64,000 bases of DNA from Acanthamoeba sp. SK_2022b. Its lineage: Eukaryota > Discosea > Longamoebia > Acanthamoebidae. Below the pieces are notes generated by a model. It made no database searches and was not told the DNA's origin. It worked only from the letters and a program-made list of their open reading frames with translations. Shown here in pieces: positions 18,943-31,207 of the stretch (position 1 is its first letter; every line of letters starts with the position of its first letter). The stretch spans positions 1-64,000 of the forward strand of contig JANDJZ010000015.1 in NCBI GenBank assembly GCA_027943245.1. The letters are read 5' to 3'. The translations under genes and the position numbers were made by a program.

Positions 18943-21900
18943 CTACAGATCTAGCTCGCCCAGGGACCATGCCGCCAAGACGCCTGAGGATTCCCCGTTG
19001 CCTGCCACGTCTTCCTCCGCTCTCTCCTCTTCTCCACCTGCTCCGTGTCCTTCTTCTCCTTCCTCTTCTCCATCCTCTTCTTCCTCCTTCGCTTCTTCAC
19101 CTCCTCCTTCGGTCCATCTATGCTGTATCAGCTCTTCTTCGACCTCCTCCTCGTCCCCCACAACAGCATCTTCCACCGGTGGTTGGTGGACAGTGGCTAC
19201 TTGGCCTTCGCCTTGTTGGTCCAGCGCTGCGAGCATGGCCCATTCCTCCTCGCTCACACGTTCGGAGTCCCGCTGAGCTTCATCTTCGGCTTTCATGTCG
19301 AGTTGTCGGGAGCACTGCTTCCTTCCTCGTTGAACATCGCGTTCCTCCTTCTCCTCCATCTCCCGCTGGATCTCGAGCATCATGTCGTAGTCCTCCTCGT
19401 TTTCGTCTTCCTCCCTTCGCTCTATCGTGACGTCGTCGTCTACGAGGTCGCATCCTCCTCTTCTTCCGTGAGGCCCAGTCGTCCGCGAGATCCGTAGGGT
19501 GCGCAGGAAGTGCTCCGCGTCTTGCACCACACCGTTGGCCTGGCGCGGCATCACACACGTGGGCCGGCGTGAGGGTCGAGTCATCGACAACATCTATGGT
19601 TGGGGGGGGGGGGAAACGTGACTCACTTCGATCTGGGAGAGGATGGTTTGCCAGGTCTGGTTGCCTGCGAGCACCTTGCCGTTGCCCACGATGAACAAGT
19701 GCCTGCGCAGAAAGGTTGAGTGGAGGCCAACCGCACTACGAGCCAAGGCGATGTGCGTACCGCTTGGCCCGGGTGAGCGTGACATTCAAACGCTTGGGGG
19801 AATCGATGAAGCCCAGCCGCGTCGTACGCACGCAGGTGACGATGATCACCTCCTTCTCGGAGCCTTGGAAGGCGTCCACCGTGCTCACCTATGGCCACCA
19901 CCACCACCGCCACAATGCAACCTGCTCGTGAGATCATGGCGTTAGCAAGGGGAGCCAATGGCGTGTTCACCTGTATTTCCTTGGCCACGAGTTTGTTGCG
20001 CTGCTTTTCCTGCCACTGCTTGCCCCGGACCTGGCGGCGCAGGTCTTCGTCCTCCTCCAGCAGCTCGATATCGTCGGCCTGGTTCAGCAGCTCCTCAACG
20101 TATTCTGTTCCCCGCCGCCGCCGCCACAACCATGAATTCACGTGTCCGGGCAAAGAGGCGAGAGTCGTTCGTTGTGCCGTGCCCACCTTCGGAAATGTCC
20201 AACGCTTTGATGGTTGCCAGCGCCGACTCGATCTTGTACGCCTGCGGCTTGTCTGCAGAAGGGTTGTGGAAGCTGCGTGAGCATGGGCCAACGGGAACTT
20301 GGGGAACGGAGAAACGCGTACAGAGGGCGATGATGCCTATCTGCTGAGGATTGATGCCCCAGTTGATGAGCGCCTTCACCATCTCCACGATCAGCGCGAG
20401 CTCGTAGGGGTTATGATAACTCTTGCCCGCACGTTCTTCCTGGGATTATGATTCAACGATAACGAAACCCCAACAGTCGTGAGTCCATGCGAGGGCGGGC
20501 CAGCGCTCGCAGAGTTGAAGAAACGTTACCGCTCCGCGCAGGGAGTTGCAGAAGTAGAGCGTGGGCAGCGTGGGCAAAAGCGGCGACCGTTCCTCCGGGG
20601 TCACGCCATCCAGTAGCTTGCCTTCGTAGAAGAGCCTATTGGCGATCCCGCTAATCGCTGGATGACACTGTGGCCACGATCACGCACAAAAACGCATGAG
20701 ACACACTTGTCACGCAACCAAGGTACTTGAGGTTTGAGTGTATTTGTTTACCCGGTACTGTGTGCGTAGCATGATCGGCGGAAATCCTATCGTGGAGAGG
20801 CGGATGAAGAGGGTCTTGGCTAGCCCATCTTCGTTGTTGGCAAAGCTTTCCAGTACCGGCGGCAGCTGAAGCGGATCGCCAACAGCGATCTGCGAAATAG
20901 GCGGGATGAGCAAAGGAACACCCGTACGCAATAGACTTGCCATTTCAAGGAGTAGAGGGCGAAAGAACAACGGACCAGCTTCTGGCAGTTGAAACGGGCC
21001 AGAGGGATCATCGAGTGGGGCTCGAGCATCTGAGAGCACTCATCGAGGATGACCAGTGGAAACGAATTGCCGTCCAATATGGGAAAATTGGACGCCGCAC
21101 AAGTGACACCTGTGGTGTGTGGTGTGTGTGGTGTGTGTGGTGTGTGTGGTGTGTGTGTGGTGTGTGTGTGGTGTGTGTGTGGTGTGTGTGTGTGGTGTGT
21201 GGTGTGTGGTGTGTGTCGTGTGTGTGTGGTGTGTGGTGCGGACGATAACTTCAGCATTCGTAGATAAAGCGTTGAGGCAAGTAGGTTTGCTTTGGCGCAG
21301 GATAGTGTACCAACTACTCGTGTGGACGAGATCCTCTCCACCTTCTGTTTCATGCGTCCAGTCTCGGCGTCCTTGATCATTGACTTGATCTTCATTTCAT
21401 CTACCAATCACGCGGTGAGCCAAGGGCAGCCTTTCACTGCTAGGTCGACTAGCAGTATTTGACAATGTGGGATCCGCACCGGTCCCGCCCGCTTCCTCCT
21501 TGAGCATGAGCTTCAGGTCCTTGATCGCTGCCTTTTCTGTTTGGGTTACGTCGTGTGAGACGGTGCTCTCCCGATCCAAGTATGGCAAACGCGGAAATAC
21601 CATCTGCCTGGGGCGCGTAGCTAAGAACGCGTTTGGAAATCTTTCGCAGACTGCCGACGCGCATGAAGTCCCTGAAGTCTAGAGCGAGCAGACCCTCCAA
21701 CACACGATCAACTGGTTCGGGGCACGCGTATGCCAAGGAGTCAACTACCACGAATCGCTCCTTCTTCATCCAAAGTGGAGATACCAGCAGTATTGGTGGA
21801 CGAAGCTACAAGTATACGGATATCGTGGTTGTTGGCCGCGTCAAGCAGGCGCGATATGAATACGATCTGCACAGGAAGGGGAGTGAGCAAGTGAGCCACT

Positions 21901-24900
21901 GTTCAGAGTCTGGCGGTGAGAGCACATACCAGCACCACGAGGAGAAAACTCTTGCCCGCTCCAAACACACCGTGGACGAGAGCGATGGGCAGCGACTGAT
22001 CCATGGCGACCGCATCGTGGTCGATAGGCTCGAACCACGTGAGGCACGCTTGCAACACGCTGGCATATTTGCCCATCACCGGTTAGAGGACCTTGATGCA
22101 TGCCCAATCGAACATCGATCATCGGTACCTCTGCTGGTCTTCGTTCAGTTGGTACGTGGTGATCATCTCCTCGGCAATGTAATTGATCTCGGCCATGCAA
22201 AGGTCCAGCTTCCAAATGTTTTGTTCGGCGGTGAGTCTCCGCAGGGTGTCCCTGCAGACCAACGACAACCGTAAGTATGCGGCTACGTGTTGATTATTGA
22301 TCAAGCAAGTGGGCGCACCGAGGCTTGGTCCCGGGCGGCAACGCTCGTCCATTGTTGTGCAACACATGCGGAAGCAGAGGGAGGTCGGGAGACAGGCCCC
22401 GCAGATTATCTGGGCGGGTGATCGTTGCAGTGAGCACAACCGTAGCAGCAGAACGTTCAACGTGCCGTGACGAGTACCGAGCATGGCGAGCTCTGAACCC
22501 GCTTCAGGTCCATGCAGCGCATGCACGATCGTCCGCCGACCCATGCGCGGCATCGTCGAAAGTGGGGCAATCTGATTGAAACGAACAGGCGTCAAGTAGG
22601 GCGAACGAGGCCTCAGGAGACGCGTCGCGTTTACATGAAGCCCGAGGGATGAGAACGAACCTCCAGCAGGTTGCTTTGGCCGGGGCCATGGAAAGCGGAT
22701 CGAGCGATGAAGAAGAGATCGTCAGCATTCCTTGGCCGAAACTCGGGGTTCGAAGATATTATCCAAATGTCGTCCTTGTTGTAGCTGGCAAGGAGTGGGC
22801 CAGTGAGGTGTTGAGAATCAACCACTCATGATATACGTTATTATTAAATGAACTTGGTTAATAAATAGAAATCATGACCGGCGTACCAGGAATAGTGCTC
22901 CTTCCAGGTGAGCTTGAGGTACATGGACTTCTTCTTGACCAGATAAAAGATGTTGTCCTCGAAGCTGCCTCCAGCGACGTATTTGTCCGTCTGCTTTGGT
23001 GGATCGCCACTACGAGAGCAACATTGAAGTGAGTGTGGCTGGATCAAGGGTACAAACGCAACGGGTGGCAGGAGTGTTACGTCTTGAAGAGCTCGCAGTG
23101 GGCGTAGAGAGCTAGCTTGTGAGCCTTGAGCACATCTTCAGCATGCTTGTCCAACTCAATCTTTCTCGGGCCCTACTCATTGGTGTGCGAATGCCCAATA
23201 TAAGAGCCATGCCATTCGTTATGCATAACGAAAAAGTAACGAACGTTGACACTCGCTGTCGTCGTCGTCGTCGTTGTGGTCGTGGTCGGCTGTGGTGTTG
23301 CATCTGTCGTCCCAACGGGCTGCTTGGGCTTTTCGTCCGCCCATTTGAAGTACGAGCACTTGTTGTCGCCCCTACCGGAGCATCCGTAGAAGCCTCGTCC
23401 TGTCACGTTGTGAGCACGGATGAGCAACTTGCGCATACAACACGAACTCTTCATCTTTGGAGTGCCTTTGTTGGGTCCCTCTTTCCGCACGACGAGGAAA
23501 GTGGCAGGCCCGTGCTGGCACCCATACTGGTTAGCCTTGCCTGTTGCGATAAGGCGCGCACAAGGTCGAGTTAGTCGTCCTCAAGGGCTACAGCGGACGT
23601 TGGCGATAGCATGTCTCCGCACCGGAACCTGAGTTGGATGGCAGACTGTCGCAGGCCTTGTGAAAGTTGGAGGCGAGGTCCAACAGGCGAAAATTGAGCT
23701 CCTCGGTAATGGCCTCGGTGAAGATGGCCCTGCATCAGAAAGTTGATCTTAATCAGGAGGCCTGCGCATGGCCGAATTGCTCTCACTGAGACCCTGCCCG
23801 CAACGTACTGGTACTCAGCGAGGGAGGTGAAGAAGTCTGGAATGTTGACTTGCGGCGAAGGTGGCCCGGAGGCCGACGTGCTCAGAGTATGGCACACGTC
23901 GGCATCGGGGAAGCAGTAATGCTTGCTCGTCCTGCAAGTACTCGTCCTTCTGAGAAAAAACAACGCGTGTGAAAAGAGCGGGGGCACGTACCATGCGGTG
24001 AATGGGGAATTGTAGGACTTCTGCATCGGCGACCGGAAGCCTTTCGCTGGCTGGCCGGTGGTCGCCGCTCCCGAGGGACTTTCGGTGAGGCCTCCTTGAC
24101 TCGGCGCTGCACCTAGCGTGCCAGTACGCTGGCTGCTTGTTTCCGCCGACGCCGACGTACCTCGTTGCAGCGCAGATCGCCGCAGACCCACTCTACGCCT
24201 TACAACGGGCTGCTAGCAGACCGCGTGATCGGTGAGGGCGTGGTGTGATATTGTTTAATATGATTGGTTGTACCTGCGGAGTCGTTTCTTCTACAACAGT
24301 TGCCGCCTGAGCCTCTTCTTTGCCTTCTTCCTCCTCACCCCCACGCTTTAGTCGACCTGGCCCGAGGCGCGGGCTAGGGCGCAGCGAACTCACCGACGGT
24401 GCTGAGCGCGAAGTCGTGTTTGTAGTAGTAGCAGTAGACTTCGGTTGTGGTTTGATCGCTGGCTCTTGGGGCTGCAGCTTCTGTTCCGATTCATCTATAC
24501 TCATTGCCCTTTTGAAGGCGCGTCCTACGTCATTACCCGATGCTGCAAAATGAGTGAAATGGAGCACGTACAGAGCGTAGAAATCTGCGCTTGTGTCGTC
24601 AAAGGCAAACTCGGGCTCATCGCCCTCCACAGTATTGTAGAAGCTTGCAAACGCACTCTGTGGCGGAGCCTGGACAAGGTCATTGTTGGGCGAGGTTGTG
24701 CCGAGTGGGGCTCTCATGGGACGGTAGTCCTCGGTGCTCACTGCTTGGTGTGTGGCTCGACCAGCGTCACTGTTGGTGCCGCCTCCTGCAAGCGCGGCGA
24801 TAATGGCAGCCACTGACTATTTCGTTAGAGAGAGGAAAGAAAGGAGCAACTGAAGAGGGAGTGGCTTTATGGCACATACAGTCGCGCTTGCCCGTCGGCT

Positions 24901-25935
24901 GAGAGCTTGGAGCAAATGACGGCGTGCTGGTCTCCCCTTCATCGCTGTTGGCCCTGGTGGACGAGAAGACTGGCTTGGCGGTAAAGAGAGATCCGAATCC
25001 ACCGATGGCAGGTGGCACGTAGGTGGGCTCCTCGGCCATGCCATCGCCTCTCTCTTCCTGTAGCTCGTTATCATTCGTCTCTTCCTGCACGACTCCAACG
25101 GATCGTTGTCGCGGCTGCTCTGCACGGTTGTGTCGCTGTTGCTCTCCTTCTTCCTCTCCGTTCTGATCTCCACCTCGGCCTTTCCCGTGCGCTCGGTTGG
25201 TAGCCCCTCTATGTCGCTTGATCTTGTTGTTCGCCTGCTTGTCGTCGCCTTCCTCACCTTCTCCATTGTCCATGGTGTCGGGCGGAGTGACCACCGGCGC
25301 TATCTGCTTGCGTTTGCGTAGGGAAGGCGCCAGCGAACGACGCGAAGAGATCTGAACAGAGACAGCCTTCGCTGCGGGTTGGTTGCCATCAGGGTCAGCC
25401 GCCACCGCCACACCGACGTTGGAGGTGCCCGGCTTGACGACCATTTGCCTGCCTACGAATCGCATAGACATGCGAGCTGGAGCAGGTCGGCCCGCGTTGC
25501 TGACTTCTTCGCTCGGGGCGTCTACGCTCTTCATCTCCGCGACCTGTCGTGCTCAAGAGGGGTGAACGCTGTGGCTGCGCGTTATGTCTGTTGTTTGCGG
25601 GGAGGTTGTACCTGCACGAGGTAGCGGTCCATTTCCATTTCTGTGTCACACTCTACGACAAAGCCTCGCCCCAAGAACTTGCTGTCCAGCGCGGCTTTGC
25701 CATCCTCGTCGTAAAGCGTAGCCTGCAGGCAATAACATCATGTTATTCGTTAACAACATATTATTATATTTCCATTGATTTAATTTAATTTAATCTACCA
25801 ATTCCAAGATTAAAGGGGGAAATTGGGCAAATGAATGTCTACCTTGTTGTTTGTGGACACCTTGAGAATGCCGTCTTGCCAGGTCTTGGCTTTCTTCGTT
25901 TTCTGGTGCGTGTAGAGACAAGCCCACACCGACAT
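18943..25935 (-). CDS. ZGRF1-like 5'-3' DNA helicase (DUF2439, GRF zinc finger, UPF1-type SF1 helicase)
   Basis: Twenty-nine exons sum to 1609 residues with consistent phase: 25843-25935, 25612-25722, 24880-25543, 24274-24812, 24161-24192, 23992-24132, 23809-23931, 23629-23729, 23251-23540, 23081-23160, 22879-23009, 22661-22824, 22478-22571, 22319-22409, 22129-22251, 21930-22059, 21785-21866, 21601-21711, 21480-21536, 21311-21400, 20976-21109, 20752-20889, 20530-20667, 20322-20439, 20187-20252, 19971-20104, 19761-19888, 19627-19702, 18943-19593. DUF2439 at 1-68; disordered Arg/Gly/Glu region to ~530; GRF zinc finger at ~602-660 (Cys-Gln-His, Gly-Arg-Gly-Phe-Tyr, Phe-Lys-Trp). Helicase motifs: Gly-Ala-Gly-Lys-Ser ~960, Asp-Glu-Cys-Ser ~1107, Gly-Asp-Pro-Leu-Gln-Leu-Pro ~1131, Asp-Ala-Phe-Gln-Gly ~1330. 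The last exon is a very acidic tail. Human ZGRF1 acts in crosslink repair. Exons 5, 13 and 14 are least certain. Confidence 0.85.
21113..21238. repeat. GTGTGTGG-type satellite in a helicase intron
   Basis: Irregular tandem of GTGTG/TGTGG units inside the intron 21110-21310 of the ZGRF1-like gene (CA-rich in the sense strand). The acceptor CACAG at its edge starts the exon with the Asp-Glu-Cys-Ser motif. Confidence 0.92.
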
Positions 25936-26087
25936 ATTTGCTCCGTTCAATCGAGGATGAGAAAGACAAAGTGGAAGATGGAAGCGGATCCCTCCTGACA
26001 ATGCCAACCTGCCGATTTCGATGGGCAAGATCGAAGCAATCTGTTAAGCTTTTCTTGGAAGTATTTTGTTTGCTCCTACATTTTTTC

Positions 26088-29000
26088 TTAAATTTCCTTA
26101 CACGTTTCTTTCAGCTGGACGGCCACGACACGCGAAGCTTCGGCAAGCAGTCCGTCCGCGGTGGCGCCGTACATCTTGGCTTCGCGTTGCAGCCACTTCT
26201 CGGCCTGGTGGGTGCGAGAGAGTCTCAGAGCGGCACCACGGTTAAACCCAACCTCCGGAGATGCGTGTACCTTCTGCGCCAGGAGCTGCCAGAAGAGCTT
26301 CTGGGCGGCGTAGCGGGCGCGCAGGAGGGCCAACGCGACCGCAGTCGCCCACACATCCGACGGCGCAACCGCCACACTCGGCTTCTGCAGGGCAAGTGTC
26401 AGCGGGGTAGAGACAAGAGCGCAGTACCGGGTGCACAAGCGAGTAGTGTTGTACCCTTGGGGACTTGCCGACGCTTTTGCTCGACTTCTTGCCGGCCGCG
26501 TCTGGCAGCGCGCGGGCGAGCGCGTCCTTGAACGCCTTTTCGGGCAGCGCGGGCGCGAGGAGCGGAAGCAGGTTATCTGCGGCCCAGCTCCCGTCGTACC
26601 TCTGCGCCATCACCAAGGTCTTCATCTCCGCCGGCGGCGGTCCGGGCAGCGACACGTGGGACCGTTCGACGCGGCCATCGCCCTCGGCAACCTTGTCCAG
26701 CATCGGAGAGCGGAGATCATCTTTCTCCTCATCCTCGTCCTCATCGCTGCTTTCGTCCCGCTTCGACTTGCCCTTGGCATCGTGCTTGGCGTTCTTGGAA
26801 GCTGCTCCGCCTGCGATGTCCTCCGCCTCCTGGTGGTCAGACAGCGGCCGACGCTTGCCGATCTTATCGTCACGGCGGCTTCTCATCGCGAGCTTCTTCG
26901 CGACGACCTCCTCCTCGAGCGCCTTCATGAGTTGCCCTTTCACCTTGCGCTTCTCGCGTGCCACGCGCTTCAGGTCAGCTTCGGCCTTGGGGGAAGACGA
27001 CGACGGGCCGCTCTCCCGTTCCTTCGCCTGTATGTCGCCGCGCAGCGGAGCGGCGGATGGCGCATCTGCGGCCGGAGCCGGGACGGCCGAGGAAGACGAG
27101 CTCCGCTGCGACGCCGAAGCGAAAGAGGCCCACGAGGGGAGGCTCAGACTCGATAGAGCCAGACCTCCCTTCTTCTTGCTCAGCTGAGCATGCTGAACAC
27201 GTCATCAACGTTGTTTAAGCGAGAGGCACTTAGCCAATGGGGCTAAACAGGGAAGGGTTGAGAGCGAAGGTACCTCAAGGAACGCTGCGGACTTGGTGGA
27301 GACATTATCGAGCAGCTCCAGTTGATTGACTAGGTGTAGGACAGCAGGGGCAGGCATCGTCTCCCTCTCATCGCCATCGATACCGCCAATCTCGTCGCCG
27401 GGCTCCGCCACGGATGAGGCCTCGACCTTGCGCAACTGCATCGTGCCCTCTGTCGCCTCATCTCGTTCCTGTGCGGAGGGACAGGGCACCGACAGGGTTG
27501 GCCATGATCGCATCGCCATTGGAGTGTGCGCCGAGTGGGGTACCTCGACCGCGATGAATGTCGTGTAGCGGGAAAGCACGTTATAGGTCTCCGATAGCGC
27601 TACGATATCTTCCTCAGTGCCCTGCAGTCCAAGCGACAATGGTCAGATGAGTCATGCGGCGACGTGGGAGCGGTGGCGATGAATCACGAAGATGTACATA
27701 GAACGCTTCCATTTCCTTGATGACACGCTTCGCGGCCAGGGCGTGCAAGGCCGAGCCCTTGCGCGCTGCCTTGGGCAGCTTGACCTCTATAGTCCATCGA
27801 CAAGATGAGTAAAACGGTGGCACCAATACGAGGACGCGAACAAGGCCACCACGTGGGCGCACGTACTTGTCTCCCAAGGCTGGCCGGCCAGCATGCCGCG
27901 CAGTGTGACCTCGGCTCCCAGTGCTCCATCCTGCTTGGGGCGTTGTTCACGGTTACATTGGCGGTTGGCAGGAAGCGGGGAAGCAGACAGCTTCACACCT
28001 TGCCATCGTCGAGGAAAGCGTAGACTGTGAGGCGCTCTCCGGAAAACAGAGGCCGCAGCTGCGTGGGCGTGACCCGTTCCACGGCAGCCGAGCCCCAGTC
28101 CAACTGCAGATCAGTGAGCGCCGGCTGCAGCAGCCGTTCGACCTGGCGCATGACTGCAACGAGCACACAACGGCAGCAGGTAAGCCAGCATAAGGGCGGT
28201 GTGTGCAGTTGCGTGCAGGAGCGCGTGCGTACTCTTGGCCTCCATGAGCGACTGGTCGGCGGTGACGAACTCTGCACGCCCGTTGCCAGCGTTGGCCAAT
28301 CCGCGAACTAGCTCCTCGCTTGCATCGGCGCCGATGCCGAACGTGAACACTGGCACCACCCCGCCCCGGTCAGCCATAACAACGACACGAGGTAACACAT
28401 GAGGTAACCAGCGAGGAGTTTGCTCATTACCTCGCGTATGGCGCGCCTGCTGGAGGACACAGCCGATGCAATCGTAGGTGTTGAACACCTCACCGTCTGA
28501 TCGAGAGTGTCAAGGCTTGGATACTGAATACTCGCGGAGATAGGCTCATACCGGTGAGGAACAGGATCTGACGAAGCTGTCCGGCCTTGGGCTGCTCCTT
28601 GGTGACCTTTTCCAGCACCTTCAGTACGTCCGTGCCGCCCAGATTGGCTTTCATTTCTGCCACATACTTCGTCGCTGCGCGCAGGTTCTATTGTCATCGA
28701 CGCGAAATGGAGTCTCGCGTGTGTGCGCGCGAGAGCAGCGTACCGCGCTGGAAGCTCTCGGGGCTATATTCCACAGGCCCGTCCTTGAAGAGGAAGTCGA
28801 CAGTCGAGCCGAACCCGACAATGTTGAACAACACGCCTTCGGGGAGGCTCCGAATCAGGAGCTGCAGAGCGTCTCTGACCTGTGCGCACGTGTCGAATGG
28901 TTAGATGGGACCACCGCAATTGTTTTCGCGCGGGAGGTGCACCTGGGCGATGCGCTTCCCGGCCATGCTCGCCGAGCGATCGACGATGACAACGATCTCA

Positions 29001-30515
29001 CTGTTCAGCTGTTCATTCTCGGGCCATTCGAGCTTGGGCTGCATCGCGATCATGGCACACGCCTTTCCATCGTCGTTCTCCTCCAAACGAGCAAGATTGC
29101 TGGTGAAAGAAAGGAAAAAGGTGAGAATCCCAAAGTCAGAAGCAACAGCCGAGCGTACCCGCTGGATTCGGCAAGGCGGACGAGCAGAACAAAGTCCCTG
29201 TCGAGCTGCTTCTTAGCGGAGGTGTCCGCATGAACGAGCTTGGCCGAGCCCTCCCCAGGAATCTCGCCCGGCGTGTACTCAATCGCATGCGACGTGCAAG
29301 CCACGCTCTCGATGTTCGTGCTCATGTCTGGTGGGGCGCAATTCAATCGACAGCGCGAGCGAGAGGGCAGGGCATCAGTGAACGAGCGTCCGGTAAGTAG
29401 GAAGAGTGGATCGAAGCTTTGCCGACAGCGTACCCAAGCTGGCGTGAATGGAGATGTCGGGAATGTTGTAGGTCACCTTCCTCTTGAAGAAGCGGGATTG
29501 GGTCCTGGTGTTGGAGCGCAGGATCCATTCGGCCTGTCGAGAGGATAGCAAACAGTGGTGATGGGCCTCTGTTCCCTACGTATGGATGGACGAGGAGTCG
29601 GGGAGGAATGACTGTACGTACGGCGCCCTCGTGGAAATTCAGCTCGGTGACATACACAACGGTCACGACAACCTGCAGCCCGGAAGTTACTTAAAGCGAT
29701 CAGGTGGCTTAGCGCCCAACCTACGTCGGCCAACCACTTACCACAGCCTTCGGTGGGAGGTTGCCGACGGTCAGCTTCAGCATGTCCTTGCTCTCTATTA
29801 GTGGTCGGGAGGCACGAGCAGCCAATGGACGGGTCAGGTGTTGCTGATCGTCGCCACGGGCGAGCAGCGTGGTGGGAGCCATGTGGGTTACCTTGGTCCA
29901 GCGCATAGGCGCCATATCCCGAGGCGATCGCATCCTCGTAGTCGTTGAGCGCGTCCTCCTTCCTCTTGCACACACCTGGGCCGGTGATCACGCGTGCGGT
30001 GTGAGTCAGGCCGTCAGCCCACAGAGGAGCCTGCGTCGTTGGTCTGAAGCCAGGTTGCGTACCGGTGACCTTGCGCCCATCGATCTCGGCGTGCAGCGCG
30101 CACACAGTGTTGGATTCTTCGAGCGGAAACTGGTACCTGTTTGCGGTCACCGCCACCACAGAGAGCAGAATTGAGGAGAGCTAAAATGGGGAAAGGAGAG
30201 AGGGAATGAACGGGGAATCAAAGCACGTACGTGGCCTCAATGGGAGTCTCCTCCTGGTTGGCAAAGGTCTGTCGTATCTCGACACGAACGCAGTGGTCCA
30301 GCAGGGTGGCTTCGACGTGCACCGCGAGCAGAGGAACGGGAGTGGGCACCGGTTGCTCCTCCCGCCAGTAAGCCAGATATCCTGCACGCGATAAATGTTG
30401 AGCAAACAGCTATCCCCCTCGGTCCATAACATAAAAATGAAATCAAATGCAGAGTATTTATTTTTATGAATACAACATTGACCGTGGTTGGGTGGATACC
30501 TCCACAACGGCACAT
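26088..30515 (-). CDS. VIT and von Willebrand factor A domain protein
   Basis: Nineteen exons (minus): 30500-30515, 30231-30381, 30063-30136, 29892-29975, 29742-29794, 29622-29672, 29434-29533, 29159-29327, 28943-29099, 28744-28879, 28552-28674, 28233-28496, 27999-28153, 27867-27930, 27698-27786, 27274-27621, 26455-27183, 26271-26384, 26088-26204; 997 residues. VIT domain at ~20-150 (Tyr-Gln-Phe-Pro-Leu-Glu-Glu near its centre). The VWA domain has a complete MIDAS start Asp273-Arg-Ser-Ala-Ser277 and Phe-Leu-Thr-Asp-Gly later. A Lys/Glu/Ser-rich region leads to a C-terminal helical part with Asp-Val-Trp-Ala-Thr-Ala and Trp-Leu motifs, as in VWA5A/PARP4-type proteins. Likely an intracellular adaptor. 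The 16-nt first exon is chosen only because it fits phase; the real start could differ. Confidence 0.82.
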
Positions 30516-31207
30516 CCTCAGCGGTACCAACGACAGACAATTGTTTCTTGCTTCTGGGCCCTTCTCTATGCGGCTCAGGGTTTGACCGCTCTTTTCACCT
30601 CACCTGAGCTTTTCGCTGCTGCTAATTTTAATGTCGACAATTGTTTTTCTGTTTTCATTTCTCGGGCGCTTCTTGGCTCAACAAAGCTGGTCCGTAGAGC
30701 GATCACGCACCAGCGGAGGCGACAGATGGCAGAGCTCCAACGCACGGAGGATGACAGTTACAGCCAGCAGCGGGTTGGTTGCGCGTAACTTAGCTGCACG
30801 TGCCACGCACAGGTTTCGCTTCGCTACGGAAGCACGGAACGTCGACAACTTATCGTTGTCCGGAACCGGAAGGCCACAGCAAAACGCACCTCCGGCGGCA
30901 ACGAGAACTAAAGATCAAGGGCAGCCCTTGTGCCTTCGCGCTATCAACACTTTCGCTGTTTATAAGGTGCTGTCGCTTTTCGCTTTCCATTCTCTTTCCT
31001 CATTTAATTTTCTTTCTTTCTTTCTGTTCATGCACAGGTAGGCCTGCCCCTGTGTGTTGTGGAACATTGGTTTGGGGCCTCTCCTTTTTCAGTTGCTGCC
31101 CACGTGTGGGTGGTTCCCCCATCCCTTTTATTTTATCAGATAATATTAATAACAATCCTGTTTGGTTTATGGCGTCTAGGTAGTTGATCTTGTGGCCCGC
31201 CCAAGCA
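30516..31207. promoter_or_regulatory. Divergent upstream region of VIT/VWA and transcription-factor genes
   Basis: 692 bp between head-to-head genes. It contains T-rich stretches (30960-31030) and a TATAATAT-like AT patch near 31138-31150, 60 bp before the plus-strand ATG. No coding exon could be supported. Confidence 0.45.

Noticed and set aside
19045..19497. Plus-strand hydrophobic Phe/Leu ORF resembling a membrane protein
   Set aside because: It is the antisense of the Glu/Asp-rich final exon of the ZGRF1-like gene, where GAG/GAA codons read as CTC/TTC.
21113..21238. GTGTGTGG tandem array as a CRISPR-like or minisatellite locus
   Set aside because: Units are irregular and have no spacers; the array lies inside an intron flanked by in-phase helicase exons.
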